Assembly: GCA_000467715.1 (NCBI GenBank)
Contig: AJFK01000214.1
Coordinates: 1 to 27,687, forward strand
DNA length: 27,687 nt
Reading direction: 5' to 3'
Source: Hysterium pulicare CBS 123377
Taxonomy: Eukaryota > Ascomycota > Dothideomycetes > Hysteriales > Hysteriaceae
The translations under genes and the position numbers were made by a program. The notes under the pieces are model-generated. The model did no database searches. It had not been told where the DNA came from and worked only from the letters and a program-made list of their open reading frames with translations. Shown here in pieces: positions 10,248 through 21,160 of this stretch (positions are counted from its first letter, which is position 1; the number at the start of each line of letters is the position of its first letter).

Positions 10248-13200
10248 ATGGCAGACCAGAGTAACAGGCCGCACCGCCAGAAGAAGGAGAGAAAAGGCCA
10301 TACCGGTGGTACGTACCCCACAAAATACTATTAATTCATCACTTATAAGTTTATTTGAAGGTCCAAACCCAAAAGCGTTCGCTTTTGCCGCTCCAGGAAA
10401 ACTCCAGAGACAGGCTGCTCGCTCAAACGATGTAGAAGACATGGACCTCGACAGGTGTTACTGAATAGAAGCTGACAGGAATATAGGTCAAAGAGAAGAG
10501 GCTACACGTACCTCTGGTTGATCGCCTGCCGGAGGAAGCTCCGCCCATTGTCGTAGCTGTAGTTGGACCACCAGGAGTCGGGAAAACCACTCTCATCAAA
10601 TCCTTGATTAGGCGATATACCAAACAAACTCTCTCGGCGCCGACCGGACCACTCACTGTTGTGACATCCAAGAGACGAAGGCTGACATTCATTGAATGCC
10701 CTGCGGATTCGTTTGCTAGTATGATAGACATTGCAAAAGTCGTGGATATCGTCCTACTCATGATTGATGGAAACTATGGCTTTGAGATGGAAACAATGGA
10801 GTTTCTGAACATATTGTCTGCAAGCGGGATGCCTGGAAACGTGTTCGGCATCCTTACACATCTGGATCTGTTCAAAAAGCAGGATGCATTGAGATTGCAG
10901 AAGAAAAGACTAAAGCATAGGTTTTGGAGCGAACTATACCACGGAGCGAAGTTGTTCTATCTTTCTGGAGTCGTCAATGGACGGTACCCGGACAGGGAGA
11001 TTCTCAACCTCTCTCGTTTCTTGTCTGTCATGAAGAATCCCCGTCCACTCGTGTGGCGCAACTCTCATCCTTATTGCTTAGCCGATCGCTTCCTAGACTT
11101 GACTTCTCCTACAAACATTGAAGAAGATCCCAAATGTGACCGAACGATAGCTCTATATGGTTATCTGCGAGGCACCAACTTTCCTGCCCAGGCATCGAGG
11201 GTTCATATTCCAGGAGTCGGTGATCTGAACGTCTCCGTAACCGAAGCTTTACCTGACCCGTGCCCAACGCCTTACATGGATCAAGCGGTTGCTAAAGTCA
11301 CAGGGAAGACTACACGAAGAAGGTTAGGCGAAAAGCAAAAGGTGCTTTTTGCTCCAATGTCAGACGTTGGAGGCGTTCTGGTCGACAAGGATGCTGTGTA
11401 TATTGATGTGAAGACTTCTACTTTCAGCAAGGGCGACGATGAGGAGCAGGAACGTGGTCTGGGCGAACAGCTTATGATGGGACTTCAGGGAGGAAGAAGG
11501 CTTCTTGGCGATACTAATACTAGTATGAGACTTTTCAGCGGCGGTCAATTGGTGGACAAAGAATCTTTTGGCGAGGACGAGGGTGATACTGGAAGGAAAG
11601 CTCGACGTGACCCTAAGATTATCGAGCGAATCAATGGTGACGATGACGACGGAGACGACGAAGACGAAGGATTCGAGAGTGGTAGCGACGATGAGAGTTC
11701 GAACCAAGTTTTTGGGAGCGAAGAGGATGAGGAGGATGACAACGGCTACTTGGAAAATGAAGACATACCTGATGAAAAGCTCGGACGTACTTTCAGGAAG
11801 TCGTTGGACAAGACGAAGAAGGATGCAGCGGCTGACGAAGACGTTGCTTTTGCAGACAGCGATTCAGACTTGGGCTCCATTTCCTCAGTGGGCGAGCAAG
11901 AGCTCGAGGATCCTGAGGACCTCGAATCAGATTTCGGCGATGCTGATGACGACAACGGCACATTACGATGGAAGAACAATCTTAGGGAGAATGCTAGATA
12001 TCTTCACGGCCATAAGAGAGCGTATCATACCGCAGAACTCGCACGCTTAATGTATAATGACAACCTCTCCCCCGCTGAGGTTATTAGGAAGTGGAAAGGT
12101 GACGAAGAGACGATTGGTGCTACAAATAAGGGTGACGAGGATGACTTCTTTCAGAAAGCGCAAACTGATGACTCTCACCATGTCGAAGATCGATCTATAC
12201 CGAAATTTGATTACGAAGAGCTGGAGCAGAAATGGACCACCGAGGACAATCTTGACATACTTCAACGCCGCTTCGCATCGGCCACACTATTAGATAAACA
12301 AGATGAAGACGACGCGGATGAAGACTTTGAAGGGTTTGATGAAGAAGATCGAGGGGATGGTGCGTTTGAAGATCTGGAGACAGGAGAGACCTTCGGTCCC
12401 AGCCAACCCAAAACTCATGCTGAGGACGCGGCAAAAAGAATGGAGACAGAAAGAGAAACCAATGCACGCAGGAAAGAGGAGCTCATACTTCGATTTGAGG
12501 AAGAGGACCGAGAAGGCTTTGCAAATGACAAAGCAAACGCCCGGCGAGAGCAGGGTACTGAGGAACAAAATTTCGGCGAAGATGATTGGTACGATGCTCA
12601 AAAGGCTGCGATCCAAAAGCAACTTGACATTAATCGAGCTGAGTTCGACCAACTCGACGACGCATCGCGAGTCCGCGTGGAAGGGCATAAAGCGGGTACC
12701 TACGCTCGCATTGTGCTAGAGCACGTGCCGTACGAATTTTCAGTCAATTTTAATCCTCGCTATCCTATACTTATTGGAGGGCTCACGCCCACTGAAGAGC
12801 GATTTGGCTTTGTACAGGTTCGCATTAAACGACACCGATGGCACAAGAGGATACTGAAAACCAACGATCCTTTGATATTCTCTCTTGGCTGGCGGAGATT
12901 CCAAACGCTGCCAGTATACAGCATCTCAGACTCACGCATAAGGAACCGGATGCTGAAATACACACCAGAGCACATGCATTGCTTTGGCACCTTCTACGGG
13001 CCTCTAGTCGCACCAAATACCGGATTCTGTTGCGTGCAATCATTGTCAAATAAGACCCCGGGCTTCCGAATAGCAGCAACAGGCGTAGTATTGAACGTGG
13101 ATGAAAGCACCGAAATAGTCAAGAAGCTCAAACTCACAGGGCACCCATACAAGATTTTCAAGAACACAGCCTTCATAAAAGATATGTTTCAGACATCATT

Positions 13201-13903
13201 GGAAATTGCCAAGTTCGAGGGTGCCAGCATCCGCACTGTCTCTGGTGTCAGAGGTCAGATTAAACGGGCTTTGAGCAAACCAGAAGGCAATTTTCGAGCA
13301 GCGTTTGAGGATAAGGTGCTCATGAGTGATATTGTGTTCCTGCGCGCTTGGTATCCTGTCAAGCCTCACCGATTTTATAACCTGGTTACGAATCTGCTTG
13401 AGGCACCGAATGACGAAGACGAAGGTGAGAGCACAGGATGGAAGGGCATGAGACTGACAGGAGAAGTGAGGAGGGATCAAGGCATACCTACACCAAAGGA
13501 GAAGAATTCAGCGTACAGATCTGTTGAGCGAGAAACGCGACATTTCAATCCACTCAGGATTCCCCGTAAACTTGCGGCAGAGCTTCCTTTCAAATCACAG
13601 CCCGCTCGAATGAAGCCGCAAAAGCAAGAAACGTACCTGCAGAAGCGCGCCGTTGTCTCCAGCAAGGAAGAGAAGGTTGCACGGGCATTGATGCACCAGG
13701 TCATGACGCTACGCAACGAGAAACTTGAGAAGCGGAGGGCCGCTCAGGAGAAGCGCAGGGAGCCACACAGGAGGAGAGTCGCGGAGAATGCTGAGAAAAG
13801 GGCAGACCGGGAGAAGCGTGAGAGAGACGAGTACTGGCGGCGAGAGGGGAGGAAGCGTAAGCACGAAAGTGTCGCCGGTGGTGGAGGCAAAAGGAAGAAA
13901 TGA
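10248..13903 (+). CDS. BMS1: Ribosome biogenesis GTPase Bms1
   Basis: Bms1 is the GTPase of the nucleolar small-subunit processome. In yeast it works with the endonuclease Rcl1 in early pre-18S rRNA cleavage. The exons are 10248-10308, 10361-10431 and 10487-13903, giving 1182 residues (yeast Bms1 is about 1183). The N-terminus is basic (HRQKKERKGH). The P-loop GPPGVGKT is at 71-78, followed by TFIECP and the family-typical THLDLFK in place of a standard NKxD. Acidic low-complexity stretches at about 406-476 and 513-536 are usual in Bms1. The conserved Bms1/Tsr1 C-terminal region follows, then a strongly basic tail ending RKRKHESVAGG...KRKK. Intron 1 is GTACGT...AAG (52 nt). Intron 2 uses the weak donor GTAGAA (55 nt), chosen because it joins SND to VKEKRLHVPLVD in frame, as in homologues. 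Confidence 0.96.
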
Positions 13904-14695
13904 TCATCTCGTGGTGAGGCGTTAGGCTTCCAGCATGGACGGATGGCTGCATGGTGGCGTCTTTCAGCAGAGTGCGTGCTTAGATCTGCATAGCTATGGC
14001 GCAATTTCTGTCTTGCGTACAAAAGGGAAAATATTGGCATGTGTCACAACTTCTTATAGAAACATAATGGGGATGTGGTGCGCCCTAGCGCTCATGAATG
14101 CTACTAGATTTAGAACCGAGCTGCTCTCCGTATGGAAGTTTGGCCAAAGTCGATGAGAGATCATTAGAGGTCTCGAAATTGGCCGTTAATAAAATTTGAT
14201 TCCAAGATGTCTCGAGTCTTCTTCTTTCATTTGGGATTTGCTTTGGCACAGACGGAGTGCACTGTCGAGGCAAGGCTGTTCTCGACGCGAACCGCTGGAT
14301 GTGCAAATCCCCGGGCGTGCACCTGACTTCGCATTTCTCCAACGAATTGCGTTGACTCGTCTACACGCTCGCTTTGTTCGCCGTTCTTGTCGACACGACC
14401 TCAGCGCCGCTTTCATCCAGCAACGCGAAGCTCGTTCTTCTCTTCGTCTAGAAGCGCGTCTCCTCGTTGAAAGCACCTTACTGCAACTGTCTATTGCAGA
14501 GTCCTCGTTATCATTCGCGTCGTTGGCCCAGCCACCGCGTCACCCGCCTTCTCTCGGTCTCCGCTGCATTGCAAAATTGATTGATTCCGCGATACGTACT
14601 CCGGACTGTTGACGGTCTGCCATTCAGTAATCCCATCTCTGCCTTGAAATCGCCCACCTAGGCACCAAGACATTCCGACCGTGGTGCACGATCCT
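13904..14695 (+). promoter_or_regulatory. Promoter/leader region of the Whi5-like gene
   Basis: About 790 bp that must hold the BMS1 3' UTR and the Whi5-like promoter and leader. Three copies of ACGCGAA, the core recognised by Swi6-type G1/S factors (MBF/SBF), lie within 236 bp: 14285-14291 and 14423-14429 on the plus strand, and 14514-14520 on the minus strand. A possible upstream ORF of 39 codons lies at 14207-14326. It has no homology I recognise. Confidence 0.45.
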
Positions 14696-16275
14696 ATGGT
14701 TCAGTGCTCTACAATACTCCAAGACCGGGATGCCTACCCCGCCACGATGAATATGTCGCGTCAAGTCCGCCTCGACACTTTACCAACGCTTGCTTCAGAA
14801 AATATCGTCAACGCCGGCCATGCATCTTTAACTACGCCCACGCAGCAACGCGGCTCTCTGCCAGATTCACAAGAGTCGCTTGTTTCCACGTCTACCGGCA
14901 GTTTTCTCGGGCCACGTTTATTGTCGTCGTCGAGCAATATATCCAATTCAACAGGTGCCGACACTGAGCTCACCTCTCCTACATCCTCAAATGAGCCGTT
15001 CAGTCAGCGGTCGCTTCACGACTCAAGCCATCCAATACCACCCTCGCCTATAAAGCATCAAGCTCAATTGGTGCGACTTAACGCATCAAAGATCAATACA
15101 GACCTGAAGAATGAAAGTCGCAGTAGAAGTGGTGGCACGGCAACAAGTCCCATGGCTGTTGAGTTTCCGCCACTGACTCAAGGCTCTAAGAGGACCGCAA
15201 GTGGAACCGTGAAGTCTTCCGGCTCTGAGAGGATAGGTAGTCCACTTAGTACGACCATGGTGGGTCATACTAGGAATACAAGTACAGACTCAAATGCGAG
15301 TAGGATCGGCGAGGTACTTTTGACTCTGTTTAAAGTTCCACACAATGCTAATTGCTACCTGCAGCTATCCGCACAACTTAAGACCCGATTGTCATATGCC
15401 ATGGTCAAGGTTCAGAACGGATGGGAGAAACGCTCCATTGAAGAGCTTGAAGAGGTCCAGTCTCAACGGCCGTCTCCCGCAGCGTCTTCTGGAACTACTG
15501 ATACTTATAGACGACCCTTTGAGTCTCCTCGTACTTTTGAACGTCGACGAAGACCAAGCGGGGTCTCTGACAACTCCGACCAGTATATGGCCTCACCAGG
15601 ACAGGATAGCCCTCTGGACAAAGCACGTGCCCTGGATAGCACACCATTGGGTATGTACTTCTTTCTCCATTTATACTCGCTTTAAGTTCGGCTTCTAATC
15701 GACGTGACACGATAGCACAACGACGACTGGATTCGAACTCACAGGCGACAGCACAGATGACTATCTCGCTTGTAACTCCTATGGAGGGATCCAATGCTCC
15801 GGCTTTGGCGCCAGCAGCAGACATCGTTTCTCGCAGGAAACGTCGCTCCAACTCTGCTCATGCTCCTCCGTCATTAATATCAACCTCAAAACGCAAGCAC
15901 TACAGTGACCTAAGTGCGCCTCGTACACCTACTACTGCACCAAGGGCGGGAATTTTACGCATGCCCAGTCAGCAGGCCGAGAAAGATGCTGTTGATACAC
16001 TCCTATTTATGAGCAGCCCAAACAACTCGAGTCGGGTAGCGCACATAAGTACCGATACGCAACCAAGTCCGCTAAGAGCGGAGTTCCCTGGAGCTAGACG
16101 AGTTGTTTTCGAGGATCCCAGCCGGAACATCCTCGAGGCTGGAAAGAGAAAAGCGGCAAAACTACACGTGTCTGGTGAGCAGAGGAGTGTGTACGCAAGC
16201 ATTCAGAAGTCGCAAGATCTTCTCGGTGACAGCGACGATGAAACGCTCTATCTTCAGCCTTTTCGGAAGCGGTAA
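14696..16275 (+). CDS. WHI5: Whi5/Nrm1-like G1/S transcriptional repressor
   Basis: The exons are 14696-15650 and 15716-16275. The 65-nt intron has donor GTATGT, an acceptor ending GATAG and branch candidates TCTAATC and GTGAC. The product is 504 residues. It is mostly disordered and Ser/Thr/Pro-rich. The diagnostic part is at about 228-256: LKTRLSYAMVKVQNGWEK then SIEELEEV. This matches the GTB motif through which yeast Whi5 and Nrm1 bind the SBF/MBF transcription factors. Many SP/TP dipeptides, including SPIKH and SPRTF, fit control by cyclin-dependent kinase, as known for Whi5. The first in-frame ATG is 14696. ATGs at 14747 and 14753 are alternatives that would shorten the protein by 17 or 19 residues. 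Whether it acts like Whi5 (SBF, start of G1/S) or Nrm1 (MBF, exit) cannot be told here. Confidence 0.8.
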
Positions 16276-17268
16276 CTGACTTGGGAAAAAATTCTCTGCT
16301 TCGATACCCATGCAGACCCGATACATCAGCATAAGGATGAAAGTGGAGGCAAAACAAATTATTCCTGAGCATCGAGGTGATGTGCATTGCAGAGTTGGCG
16401 TTGTGGTGATACCCGTTCAACCCCTGATTTGTCCACGTATTCTACGAATGCTGGTTATATCGGTGCATTCAGAATGAAAGACGAAGTAATGAGGCGTTTG
16501 GCATAGTTTGTATATAACTTCACTCTTGCTAGAGACACGGAAAGGATGGGAGTGCTACAGTTAAGCATGGAGATTTGCCAGGGAAGTTAGGTTGACTCGG
16601 TAGAGTATTTATAAAGCCATAGCCTTACGACTGCAGTATCCTTACTATTGTCACCATGTACTCTGCTATGTAGAAACGCTTCAGTATACTTATAGATAGA
16701 GTGTCGTTGATAACGCTCTCGGGGACGCGGAGGAAGCGCGGACATGCCTCGGGACTCATGCCGTGGTCGGTGCGGTGCGGGTAAGTTGTAGCTTCTTCAT
16801 AAGGTCGTGCCATAATGGTGTTTTTCTGTCATTGGAAGCTTAATGAAGTGAAGACTTATACTAGCTGGCTCTGTCTGCTCCTATCAACTCCGGTGCTGGG
16901 ATTCTACAGAGGCTCGGTATAAGTGATCAATGCCAGTTGCCATCATTAAGCTCATACAGAAAGTGATTAGATGTCCGAAGCCAGTGCGGGTCTTATACAC
17001 AAAAGGCTTAGCGTTACAAGCAACATACCCCATGGTCCGACGTCATGCACCCAGCGAGCTATCCGTGAGCTCCACAGCTCTCGACCGTTGATATCGCTTA
17101 TACATCAGATGCACTCTCATACATATTTGACCTTCTTGAGCCTAGTTTATTCTTCCAAACAACTTCAATTGCCTTGATATCCCATTTCTTTACACTACTT
17201 CCAATCTTATCAGCTGCTACACGGAAGCCCAAGGAATCTCCTGTCATTGGATTTTTGGTTGAGTAGCC
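16276..17268. other. Spacer around a doubtful small ORF
   Basis: About 1 kb between the Whi5-like stop codon and the ACH1 start codon. It holds the 3' UTR of the former, the promoter and leader of the latter, and one small minus-strand ORF listed separately. No RNA gene or repeat is visible. Confidence 0.5.
16625..16813 (-). CDS. Putative small protein, unrecognised
   Basis: A 62-codon ATG-initiated frame beginning MARPYEEATTYPHRTDHGM. The start context is reasonable (ACACCATTATGG), and a TATAAGT lies about 45 bp upstream. The first 40 residues (HRTDHGM, PEACPRFLRVPESV) look more protein-like than the rest, so the tail may be intronic or read-through. I recognise no family. It lies convergent to the Whi5-like gene and divergent from ACH1. 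It may not be a gene. Confidence 0.25.
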   Translation of the reverse strand: MARPYEEATTYPHRTDHGMSPEACPRFLRVPESVINDTLSISILKRFYIAEYMVTIVRILQS

Positions 17269-19340
17269 ATGTCGGTTTCAGCCCTCCTGAAAAGCCGCGT
17301 AAGGCGGCCGAGCTATCTCAAAAAGCTTGCAAAGGCTGAAGATTTGATCGATTTGTTTCCCAATGGAAGCTACATCGGTTGGAGTGGATTCACAGGCGTC
17401 GGCTATCCTAAGTAAGCTCTACGCAGGTTGATTAATCCTTCAAGCTCAATTGCTTCGTCTAGCTAGCTTCAAATCGGCGGTCTCTCTTTATGGCACCCTC
17501 AATGTCTTGACATTATCATGCGCATTAGCTAATCAGTCGTATAGGAAAGTTCCAACAGCGCTAGCTGATCATGTCGAGAAGAACGGCCTCCAAGGGAGGC
17601 TTAAGTACAATCTCTTCGTGGGAGCATCTTCTGGCGCCGAGACTGAGAACCGATGGGCGCGTCTCAATATGATCGAGCGCCGATCACCTCATCAAGTTGG
17701 TAAGGAGATTGCCAAGGGGATCAACAATGGCAACATCAAGTTCTTTGACAAGCATCTCAGCATGTTTCCGGTTGATCTTATGTATGGTTTCTATACACTC
17801 CACAAGCCCCAGAACAAGCTAGATGTGACCATTGTTGAGGCAAGTGCGATCACGGAAGATGGTGGAATAATTCCAGGTGCCAGTGTGGGTGCAAGTCCGG
17901 AGTTGATCCAGATGGCAGATAAGGTAACAATCACCTCAATCTAATACCTATGGCTTTCTAGAAGCAATCCACTGAGACACCAAGTAATAGATTGTCATCG
18001 AGGTCAACACAGCGGCGCCAAGCTTCGAAGGCTTGCACGACGTAACTATGACAGACTTGCCACCACGCCGTAAGCCATATCTCATCATGTCGCCGGAGGA
18101 TCGCATCGGTACCCCCCACATCCCAGTTGATCCAGAACGGGTTGTTGCAATAGTAGAATCAGATTACCCAGATCAAACACAGCCCAACGCCGCTGAGGAT
18201 GATACCTCGCGGGCAATAGCCAGCAACCTAATTGAATTTCTCAAGCATGAGGTTAACCATGGACGGCTGCCCCAGAATTTACTACCGTTGCAGTCTGGCA
18301 TCGGCAACATTGCCAACGCGGTTGTTGGTGGGCTTGCTGTGAGTACTTTTTCGAAATATCCTTAACCACAGCGGGTGTCAATATTCGTCGTACTGCTGAC
18401 TCCCAAAGTCGCACAAGTCTGAATAGATCCTATTCTATTAGCTGCCTTCCGAATAATCCTAAGGATGGCAACTTGCTTTGCCGCCTTGTACTGAAGTCAA
18501 ATCGGCTTTGTAGGTTGGTAGAAAGGAAGGTTATGGGCGCAGACCTATCCTCTGAAAATGACGAATTATGACACCCCCTGTGGACGAGGTTTATACAAGA
18601 CTATAATGCATGTGACACTAAATGTTGATTAGTCCGGTGGCGCAAATTTTAAGGGATTAAGGGTATGGACCGAGGTCCTACAAGACTCGTTTCTAGACCT
18701 TTTCGACAGTGGCAATCTAGACTTCGCAACCGCAACTTCGATCCGCTTTTCACCGGAAGGCTTCCACCGCTTTTATGAAAATTGGGATTCATATGCCCCT
18801 AAACTCCTGCTCCGCTCTCAGCAAGTTTCCAACTCCCCGGAAATTATTCGGAGGTTAGGCGTCATAGGCATGAACACCCCCGTAGAAGTCGACATATATG
18901 CGCACGCGAACTCAACCTGCGTCATGGGATCTAGAATGCTAAATGGGCTGGGTGGCTCTGCCGACTTTCTCCGCTCTGCCAAATATTCCATTATGCACAC
19001 GCCCTCGAGCCGGCCATCGAAAACTGATCCGACAGGTGTCTCATGTATTGTGCCCATGTGCACGCACGTAGACCAGACGGAGCACGATCTCGACGTTATT
19101 GTCACGGAGCAAGGTCTCGCCGACGTAAGAGGCCTGAGTCCAAGAGAAAGAGGGAGAGTCATCATCGAGAAGTGCTCGCACCCAGACTACAGAGATATTC
19201 TTACGGATTATTTGGACAAAGCTGAATTTGAGTGCTTGAGAAAGGGATGGGGTCATGAGCCGCATTTACTGTGGAATGCTTTTGATATGCATAAGCATCT
19301 CGATGAGAAGGGAACTATGAAGATCCCAAGCTGGGGATAA
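17269..19340 (+). CDS. ACH1: Acetyl-CoA hydrolase / succinyl-CoA:acetate CoA-transferase (Ach1 type)
   Basis: Fungal Ach1 proteins are mitochondrial class I CoA-transferases. They move CoA between succinyl-CoA, acetate and propionate, and were first described as acetyl-CoA hydrolases. The exons are 17269-17411, 17545-17923, 17991-18338 and 18633-19340, giving 525 residues (yeast Ach1 is 526). Visible family blocks are [68 protein letters not shown] (with the Glu expected to form the CoA thioester), [20 protein letters not shown] and [12 protein letters not shown]. Introns are 133, 67 and 294 nt with donors GTAAGC, GTAACA and GTGAGT. The third intron is unusually long because it carries a copy of a local repeat (18411-18576). 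The linker at that junction (ASGGANF) is the only less certain part. No obvious peroxisomal C-terminal signal is present. Confidence 0.95.
18411..18576 (+). repeat. Local dispersed repeat, copy A (in ACH1 intron 3)
   Basis: This copy shares an identical 20-mer (18460-18479) and an identical 15-mer (18500-18514) with copy C at 20038-20201, in the same order and at similar spacing. Both begin with ACAAGTCT and end with TGACACCC. It occupies over half of ACH1 intron 3. Read in one frame, it gives [20 protein letters not shown] and runs on through ENDEL to a stop, similar to the translations of copies B and C. Confidence 0.8.
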
Positions 19341-19518
19341 GTGCCCAGGATTGGGCAAAAGCTGATATGCCTACAGGAGTTGAGTTTTAAGTTTGACAGG
19401 ATGGTCAGCAGAAGATCCGCGGGCATCAGTCCTAGATGCGGTTCGCTATTGTAGTAATGTAGAGTTAAAGGTCAATAGAATAGATAGAAGATGTATTAGC
19501 CTAGTAGACTTTGGACCC

Positions 19519-19674
19519 TGCAAAACAGATCCAAATCAAATACTTTTTTCAGATCATCTTCAGGGTAGCAACTGGCTTTTAAGCATTTCCCCGAGTTCAA
19601 ATGATCTTTGTAGGCCGATGGGAAAGCAATTGATAGGCTCAGACCCATCCCTAGAAAACAAGAATTCTCAACAC
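19519..19674 (+). repeat. Local dispersed repeat, copy B (diverged)
   Basis: The most diverged copy, starting about 180 nt past the ACH1 stop. It keeps the order of landmarks: GATCC, a pyrimidine run ending CAG, GTAGCAACTGGCTTTT, GATCTTTGTAGG, then CAGACCCATCC. Its translation (ending LCRPMGKQLIGSDPSLEN) aligns with copies A and C without an internal stop until the shared end. Confidence 0.65.
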
Positions 19675-20037
19675 TAGTGTTTCCTTGCCTATATTTAACA
19701 CTCTAACAGTTTTATCTTTTTCCAGCCAAATCACTGCAAAGCCTGTGAGTTGAGGCAGTAGACTTATCAGGTCTAAACAACCTCCTTCTGGCTGAATAGT
19801 ACTAACTACTCAATACTATTCTGCATACACCTCTGTGCTTGGTATATTGGTATGCTGAATGTACGATGTCGTCCGTCTCAAAGACGCAGGAGCGAACTGC
19901 TGCGGTCAACGTGCCAAATATCAACTTGTACCAAAGGCATGTGAAACTGAAGTTGGGGATAATGATACCATGGAAATTGTAGTGTCCCTCCTCCACAATG
20001 GATGTCATTATTTGATGCATTATGAACTCTTTTGCCG

Positions 20038-20201
20038 GTACAAGTCTGGGAGATCCTATTCCATACACTGTTTTCCAGCTAACCTTAAGGATGGCAACTT
20101 GCTTTTATGCTCTTCTCAGAGTCTGAATCGGCTTTGTAGGCTGGTGGCAAAGCAAATGGTAGATGCAGACCCATAGTCCGAATCAACGAGTTCTGACACC
20201 C
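20038..20201 (+). repeat. Local dispersed repeat, copy C
   Basis: Closely similar to copy A. The shared 20-mer is at 20086-20105 and the shared 15-mer at 20126-20140. Just before the conserved part lies a pyrimidine run ending TTTTCCAG, which resembles a 3' splice site. The translation KDGNLLLCSSQSLNRLCRLV continues to VDADP and then a stop. Several differences from copy A are C/T or G/A exchanges, compatible with C-to-T decay. Confidence 0.8.
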
Positions 20202-21160
20202 GAATGCTCAACGATCTCAATAAATGACTGCTTGCGCTTTCATTGGCCTAACATTTGAAGCACGTGATATTGGTGATCCAGAGCAATCAAGACGAGGTGA
20301 ATGAGGTAAGCATTGTCGAAATCGTGTGCTATAATAAAGTAAGTGGATGGGTTATCCTAACAACGCTTCCTCTGGTATTTACTAGTACAAGCACAAAGTC
20401 TTGATACATACCCACGTTCATGGAATGAGACATTCTACAGCACGACTTGGCAACACCTATATTCTGCATAATTCAGTTGCGCTCATGCAACTTTTGGATT
20501 TCCTCTCTAGTGTAGCCTACTCCAATATTTTCTTGCACTCAAAATCGCATGTTCGACGGTCCAACAAATACCCATCTTCATATCTCCTCATACGCATAAA
20601 GACAATCATGGTCTTCAACAATTGATGAAGCAAACAGTGGCAAAAATGAATCCCGCTTGCATCATCTTAAGCCATGCTCATCAAACGCTTCAAGGTTCGA
20701 AATGGACGAGACATGGTTAGGCATGGTATTTCGCCTAAGAAAAGCCTCGGAGAATGCAAGCATGGGTGACGCCAAAAGAGAAGATGCGCGAGAATGCAAC
20801 CATGAAATTCAAAATCGGTGAAGGGAAACGGGGAATGGGTATGAACATGAAGGAGAAAGAAAGCAGGGGAACGCCGCGCTATGCCATTGAAGAAGACTTG
20901 AATAGGAGAGAATAGGGGACGGGAAGAACATCGTCGCATAACTCGCACACCTTTTGATGTTTGACGCTGCATTATACGACGAAAAGGGGTGCGAAACAGG
21001 AATGGAAAGGAGGTCTCGTAGTGGGAGAACACGTGGTGTGGAGGCTCGGGGAAGAATGTGCATTCACCGCTGCCAGAACCAAGTCAGGCGGTACGGACAG
21101 GTGGATGAGGTTTTCATGGTTTGGTAGTAATACCCTTTGTCCTTCAAGAGCACCCGCAAG

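Larger units (their letters stand above)
19341..21160. other. Repeat-bearing spacer between ACH1 and the FHA gene
   Basis: About 1.8 kb between two genes whose 3' ends converge. Two repeat copies lie at 19519-19674 and 20038-20201. Open frames at 19393-19677 and 19859-20176 end in the repeat and look like remnants. The rest (about 20210-21160) has a CACGTG at 20261-20266 and short frames only. The right end is the 3' UTR of the FHA gene. No intact gene is recognised. Confidence 0.5.

Noticed and set aside
11560-12000. Long open frames on the antisense strand and other frames across BMS1
   Set aside because: They overlap the acidic repetitive part of BMS1, where GAN-rich codons leave other frames open. 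None has independent support.
14196-14612. Long plus-strand frame upstream of the Whi5-like gene
   Set aside because: It has no recognisable domain and its composition is Arg/Ser/Leu-biased like random GC-rich sequence. It lies where a promoter or leader is expected. The only early ATG is in another frame and ends after 39 codons.
20667-21032. 121-codon minus-strand frame downstream of the FHA gene
   Set aside because: No domain is recognised and its composition looks non-coding (Phe/Arg/Ser/His-rich). It is most likely 3' UTR and spacer sequence.
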